Shown: in pieces, positions 60,429 through 64,000 of the stretch
Layout: the number at the start of each line of letters is the position of its first letter
Position numbering within the stretch: position 1 is the stretch's first letter
Assembly: GCA_045128635.1 (NCBI GenBank)
Contig: JBGVRS010000149.1
Span: 1-64,000, forward strand
DNA length: 64,000 nt
Reading direction: 5' to 3'
Origin: HGM12587 sp045128635
Lineage (GTDB): Bacteria; Bacillota; Clostridia; Lachnospirales; Lachnospiraceae
Made by a program: the position numbers and the translations under genes
Notes under the pieces: generated by a model
Databases searched by the model: none
Told to the model about the DNA's origin: nothing
The model's input: only the letters and a program-made list of their open reading frames with translations

Positions 60429-62762
60429 ATGATTCTTGCTGATGTTTTTTTGAGAATATTAAATATGAGTTTTACGGGAGCAGTTGTGGCATTGATCGTT
60501 ATGTTTGTCAGGATTGCATACCGTATGCTTCCGAAAAAATATCTTTGCATTTTATGGATGGTGATGCTGATTCGATTGCTGTGTCCATTTACATTTCCTG
60601 AGCTGGGGATTGGAGAGCCGATTCAGGAACCGATTCCAAGTAATATTATGGAAATGGAGCAGCCATACATAGCAAGTGAAATTGAAGTGATTGACAATAC
60701 AGTGAATCGCGTACTGGAACAGAATTTTACACCAGAAGTGGGGGCATCTGTCAATCCTATGCAGATTGTAATGGCAATTGGTTCGTTCACATGGATTGCA
60801 GGAATTGCAGGAATGCTTATTCTTACAGCATGGAAATTCTACCGCTTTCACAAATGGATACGCGAAGCTGTGCCGGATAAAAGCCTTGGCAAACGAATTT
60901 ATCGAGGCGATGTTACTACACCAGTGGTAGTTGGCGTTCTAAATCCAAGAATTTATCTGCCATATTCTGTACAGGAACCACAGCTTTCACATGTGCTGAT
61001 TCATGAGAACATGCATATTAAAAGAAAAGATCATTTGCTGAAGCTTTTGTTTTATATTGCGGTAATCATTCACTGGTTTAATCCAATGGTATGGATTTCT
61101 TATCGCTTATTGGAAAGAGATATGGAAATGGCTTGTGATGAAGCTGTGCTTGAGAGACTTGGAGCAGAAGAAAAGAAAAATTACTGTGAGTCATTGCTGA
61201 ATCTTGCAGATTCTAAAAATCACTTTGTAGGAAATCCGGTTGCGTTTGGGGAGAGTGATGTGAAAATGCGTATGAAAAATGTTTTGAATTATAAGAAACC
61301 ACGTTTTTGGCTGTCAGTGGTTGCAGTGGTGATTTTATTAATTACAACAGTTCGTTGTCTGAATGGTCCAGAGCAAGGAAAACACTATGCTGTAACTACG
61401 GTAACCGAAATGACAGATATAACTTATCCTTTGACAAAAGAAGTGGTGGAACTAATTTTTGCACAGGTGGATTTGCCGGGAATGGTAACAGAAGAAGAGT
61501 ACAATTCGGCAATCAGAACGTCAATTGACATACGTGACGAAGAAAACCGACTCATTATGGGAATTGCCAGTACCGGAGATGGAGAAGCAAGATGGTTGGG
61601 GATTACGCTGATTCCGTATCTGCATTCTGGTGCCGCCAGTATCGTATTACCGGAAGAAAAATGGGAAGAACTCATAAGCTTTGCCACGCTTCTTTATGGA
61701 TTTGAAGATCAATCGATGGTATATCGTGATTTTATTGAAAGCTACGAAGGTTATTCTATTCATACAGAATACCAGAGAGATGAAGAACCATATTATAAAG
61801 ATCAATATGAGTGGATAAAAACTTATGGAAATGTGACTTGTGTAATTGAAGTTTGTGTTGCAACTGATGAAACGAAAGATATTCAGACCATAAATTTTTA
61901 TAATTCGCCGGAATATAGTGCCACAAACAGTGAAATGGCGGCAAAGAATTTTATGTTCAATCTGCTGACTTCCATTCCGGGAAGATATGAAACATATTTG
62001 GAATCAGGAGATGATTTTCCGTATTTAAACCGGATTTCAGACAGAGTTACGGAAAAATGCCTGGACTTTTTAAAGGAACAAGGATATGTTACTTTGGTGG
62101 ATGAATATGCCGATCAGGCTGGAGTGCAGCTTCGTTTTACAAATGCTGTTTTAACAGAGGTGGTAAATGGTGATAAGGATGTTGCAGATTATTTATACAG
62201 GGCTACTCTGATAAAAGTAAAGGATGATGAAACGAAGGAATTTACGGTAGATGGTGAGATTTGTGTTGTCAACATGTTAAATGGATGGAAGGTGGACAGT
62301 TTCAGAATTGATGATACCGAAGCCCTTAGAAAAGCTGTTTTGGAAGAAAGTAATTATGAACTGGCAACTGAGCAGGTACAACCGCAGGAAACAGAACACC
62401 ACAAAGAAGTGACAGAAGAAGAGATGCTTGAAATCTTTCAAACAGAATATGGATGGACGGATCTTGCAAATCAGGAGTTATTCTGGGATAAAACGAATGG
62501 CAGAGTGGTTATCAATTATTATTTTGAAGCACTTGCCGATGAGTGGCAGATGGATTCTGCCAGAGAATATGGTTTCACTACTTTTGTGTTGAAAAGACAA
62601 AATTCCATTGGCGGTCCACACACATATCAGTTATGGGCATATCCTCAGGAAATCAAAGAGGTTGTCATTCAGGTATTCTGCAACGGAATAATGACATATC
62701 AGGATATTTATGGTGGTATTGAAGATAGAATTGTCCATACTGAATCGCATTACGGAAAATAA
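60429..62762 (+). CDS. M56 (BlaR1-like) membrane metalloprotease sensor
   Basis: A 777-residue membrane protein with an M56 peptidase domain. Four helices are at about 15-35, 38-55, 112-135 and 302-320; the zinc site is HENMH (His192, Glu193, His196), and EMACDEAVL follows. In BlaR1 the protease cleaves the BlaI repressor on signal. After the last helix, about 455 residues lie outside; they do not look like a penicillin-binding domain and I do not recognise them, so the signal is probably not a beta-lactam. RBS AAAGGAGG precedes the ATG. Confidence 0.87.
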   Translation: MILADVFLRILNMSFTGAVVALIVMFVRIAYRMLPKKYLCILWMVMLIRLLCPFTFPELGIGEPIQEPIPSNIMEMEQPYIASEIEVIDNTVNRVLEQNFTPEVGASVNPMQIVMAIGSFTWIAGIAGMLILTAWKFYRFHKWIREAVPDKSLGKRIYRGDVTTPVVVGVLNPRIYLPYSVQEPQLSHVLIHENMHIKRKDHLLKLLFYIAVIIHWFNPMVWISYRLLERDMEMACDEAVLERLGAEEKKNYCESLLNLADSKNHFVGNPVAFGESDVKMRMKNVLNYKKPRFWLSVVAVVILLITTVRCLNGPEQGKHYAVTTVTEMTDITYPLTKEVVELIFAQVDLPGMVTEEEYNSAIRTSIDIRDEENRLIMGIASTGDGEARWLGITLIPYLHSGAASIVLPEEKWEELISFATLLYGFEDQSMVYRDFIESYEGYSIHTEYQRDEEPYYKDQYEWIKTYGNVTCVIEVCVATDETKDIQTINFYNSPEYSATNSEMAAKNFMFNLLTSIPGRYETYLESGDDFPYLNRISDRVTEKCLDFLKEQGYVTLVDEYADQAGVQLRFTNAVLTEVVNGDKDVADYLYRATLIKVKDDETKEFTVDGEICVVNMLNGWKVDSFRIDDTEALRKAVLEESNYELATEQVQPQETEHHKEVTEEEMLEIFQTEYGWTDLANQELFWDKTNGRVVINYYFEALADEWQMDSAREYGFTTFVLKRQNSIGGPHTYQLWAYPQEIKEVVIQVFCNGIMTYQDIYGGIEDRIVHTESHYGK

Positions 62763-62801
62763 AATATTTTATGGGTGTCAAGAAAAAATACTTGATATGT
62801 A

Positions 62802-62845
62802 CAAGCCTAGAAAACCTTTAAATTCAAGGGTTCTGGGCTTTCTTT
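62802..62845 (+). terminator. Terminator of the M56 gene
   Basis: AAGCCTAGAA and TTCTGGGCTT pair with one G-T wobble and an inner mismatch region (AACCTT/AAGGG), followed by TCTTTAT. Confidence 0.65.
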
Positions 62846-62851
62846 ATATGG

Positions 62852-62873
62852 TTTTGTGACAATTTTGTGACAA
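62852..62873 (+). repeat. Tandem 11 bp direct repeat
   Basis: TTTTGTGACAA is repeated directly at 62852-62862 and 62863-62873. It lies at the border between the M56 gene and phage-like remnant sequence and may be part of an old attachment or element end. Confidence 0.6.
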
Positions 62874-62911
62874 ATGATAAAAAGATGGGATTTGGCAAAA
62901 AATCAAATTGA

Positions 62912-63376
62912 GGTTTTGGAACAATCCGAACAGTACAAATGAATAATGAAACTTATTTTGTGGGAAAGGATGTAGCAGAGGCACTTGGATATAAAAACAC
63001 AAGGGATGCGCTTGTTGCACATGTAGCAGAAGAAGATAAAAATACCGTCGCAATTTCCGACGGAAATAGAGGAAACCCAAATCAGACAGTAATAAATGAA
63101 TCCGGATTATATGCACTAATTTTCGGAAGCAAGCTGGAATCAGCAAAACGATTCATCAAATTGATTCCTCGAGGTTCTTGTGATAAAATGTTAAAAACAC
63201 TAAAGACAAAAGGAGATAAAGCCTTGGCAAGGAGAAGAAAACCAAAGACTGCATTAGGAATGATTCTTACAATGATTTTTGCCCCAATATTTGCATTCAT
63301 CAACTATGCTGTCAACTTCAAACCAACTCCGTTAGTTGGAAGAAGACGTGGAAGAAAAAGTAAAAAATGGTTTTAA
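62912..63376 (+). pseudogene. Bro-N antirepressor remnant joined to an unrelated tail
   Basis: The frame starting at ATG 62939 encodes NETYFVGKDVAEALGYKNTR and NESGLYALIFGSKLESAKRF, the Bro-N domain of phage antirepressors. Homology begins upstream of the ATG, with GFGTIRTVQ in frame from 62912 after a TGA, so the N-terminus is lost. After about residue 74 the expected Bro sequence is replaced by a basic tail with one hydrophobic segment (about residues 108-122). It is best read as a decayed prophage gene; a short gene starting at ATG 63188 is possible. Confidence 0.7.
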
Positions 63377-63468
63377 AACTATTGACTTTTTCGGGTAAAA
63401 TGTAAAGGGTGTGTCACAAATGTCCTGCCCTTTGCAGGGAACTGACTTTTACTCAAAAATGAGTAAAA

Positions 63469-63579
63469 ATGAAAATGGTGGAAGACGTGCAAAAGATTAC
63501 AAAACTTGCTGCCCAAATTTGGGAAGCGAAAATCAATATGCTCAAAATTGAGCGAAACCTCTGCAAAAGGAGGGAGTAG
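63469..63579 (+). CDS. Possible 36-residue ORF in remnant DNA
   Basis: ATG 63469 opens a 36-codon frame, KMVEDVQKITKLAAQIWEAK and a helical basic end. It has no ribosome site, and a second frame overlaps it. The surrounding stretch 63377-63650 shows no other gene. This may be a fragment of a phage gene or chance. Confidence 0.2.
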   Translation: MKMVEDVQKITKLAAQIWEAKINMLKIERNLCKRRE

Positions 63580-63654
63580 AAAAATACAACACCCTTGATA
63601 GAGTTTCAATAACGTGGTCCTAAATCAAGATTACAATTGGATTTAAAGCATTAA

Positions 63655-63683
63655 AATAGCACCCGATAAAATCGGGTGCTATT
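63655..63683 (+). terminator. Strong hairpin with perfect stem
   Basis: AATAGCACCCGAT, loop AAA and ATCGGGTGCTATT form a perfect 13 bp stem, followed only by CTTG, so it may be bidirectional or a weak terminator. Confidence 0.7.
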
Positions 63684-63830
63684 CTTGATTGAAAAGATGG
63701 GATACATGACTGAAAAAATATAGGCAAATGACTAAAACAAAATTTCTGCAAGACTATGCAGTTAACATAATTATAAAACAAATTTATATGATATTCAAGG
63801 GAAAATAATTAAGTTGGATATAAATAGTAA

Positions 63831-63843
63831 GGGGGGGGGGGGG
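63831..63843 (+). repeat. G13 homopolymer
   Basis: Thirteen consecutive G in otherwise AT-rich noncoding DNA. The stretch 63684-63830 before it shows no gene. The run ends 7 bp before a GTG that opens a short frame, so it sits in the position of a ribosome site. Confidence 0.9.
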
Positions 63844-63850
63844 TAAAATC

Positions 63851-63958
63851 GTGGATCAAAATCGTCATTTAAGTATAAAAGTCACATATTGCTCTAATTC
63901 AAAAAACGTTGAATTTACAAGGAAAACAGGGGTTTTTGTAATCACTTTTAAAAAGTGA
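63851..63958 (+). CDS. Possible 35-residue ORF after the G tract
   Basis: GTG 63851 opens a 35-codon frame ending at TGA 63956-63958 (VDQNRHLSIKVTYCSNSKN...). The preceding G run could act as ribosome site. Sequence matches no family I know. It may be chance; the rest of the window end, 63959-64000, is noncoding as far as seen. Confidence 0.2.
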   Translation: MDQNRHLSIKVTYCSNSKNVEFTRKTGVFVITFKK

Positions 63959-64000
63959 GAAAAAAATCGATTTTAAATAATTCAAAATTGATGATAATTA

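Noticed and set aside
1..64000. CRISPR arrays, tRNA and rRNA genes, known riboswitches
   Set aside because: No regularly spaced repeat-spacer array, cloverleaf with a T-loop box or known riboswitch core was recognised by eye; an Infernal or tRNAscan search would be decisive.

Overview
The window looks like chromosome from an anaerobic, spore-forming, low-GC Clostridia member, most likely Lachnospiraceae. This is inferred from gene content, not from a marker gene. Anaerobe traits are an NrdG activase, Pta-AckA and ferredoxin-like proteins. Spore traits are a SpoVAF/GerA-type protein, a CotF-like coat pair and a CotH-type protein. Dense operons, strong AGGAGG ribosome sites, TTGACA-N17-TATAAT promoters and many intrinsic terminators fit the same group. 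No tRNA, rRNA or CRISPR array was seen.

Layout. 1-10205: a sugar locus with the tail of a rhamnose-isomerase-like gene, an AraC regulator, a four-gene ribose-type ABC importer, then L-xylulose kinase, L-xylulose-5-P 3-epimerase, L-ribulose-5-P 4-epimerase and a tandem-domain RhaM mutarotase. Together these can take L-lyxose or L-xylulose to D-xylulose-5-P. 10344-14159: CotF-like small proteins, a DUF362 ferredoxin, a KdgK-like kinase and exonuclease III. 14261-18413: GNAT, then a rimO-pgsA-cinA-nrdG-dut run. 18414-18969: noncoding DNA with a dispersed repeat. 18970-22442: small membrane proteins, an HD nucleotidase and an XRE regulator. 22488-27819: a TetR gene and a five-gene operon (SCP2, hydrolase, stand-alone condensation domain, carrier protein, AMP ligase) that looks like a minimal biosynthetic cluster. 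27961-33747: a compact operon with CPBP protease, DUF1349, esterase, DUF523/TudS, KptA, DUF3786, hydrolase and oxidoreductase. It ends in an alkyltransferase-like remnant beside an Rpn-family nuclease gene.

34899-38529: ECF sigma/anti-sigma pair, NudC, acylphosphatase and deoxyinosine glycosylase. 38676-43735: polyphosphate genes (ppx, ppk) overlapping a SpoVAF-like gene tail to tail. 43828-50354: HAD phosphatase, lactonase, pta-ackA and CotH. 50441-57839: the conserved yceD-rpmF-plsX-acpP-rnc-smc-ftsY block. 57916-59127: ilvA. 59128-59595: more of the dispersed repeat. 59596-62762: an AUG-UGA start-stop small gene, a small conserved protein and a BlaI/M56 sensor pair. 62763-64000: decayed mobile-element DNA with a Bro-N antirepressor remnant and a G13 homopolymer.

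Strongest leads are the TetR-controlled condensation/carrier/ligase cluster, the L-lyxose-type pathway with a mutarotase that has one dead half, the AUG-UGA small gene and the TGGGC repeat family.
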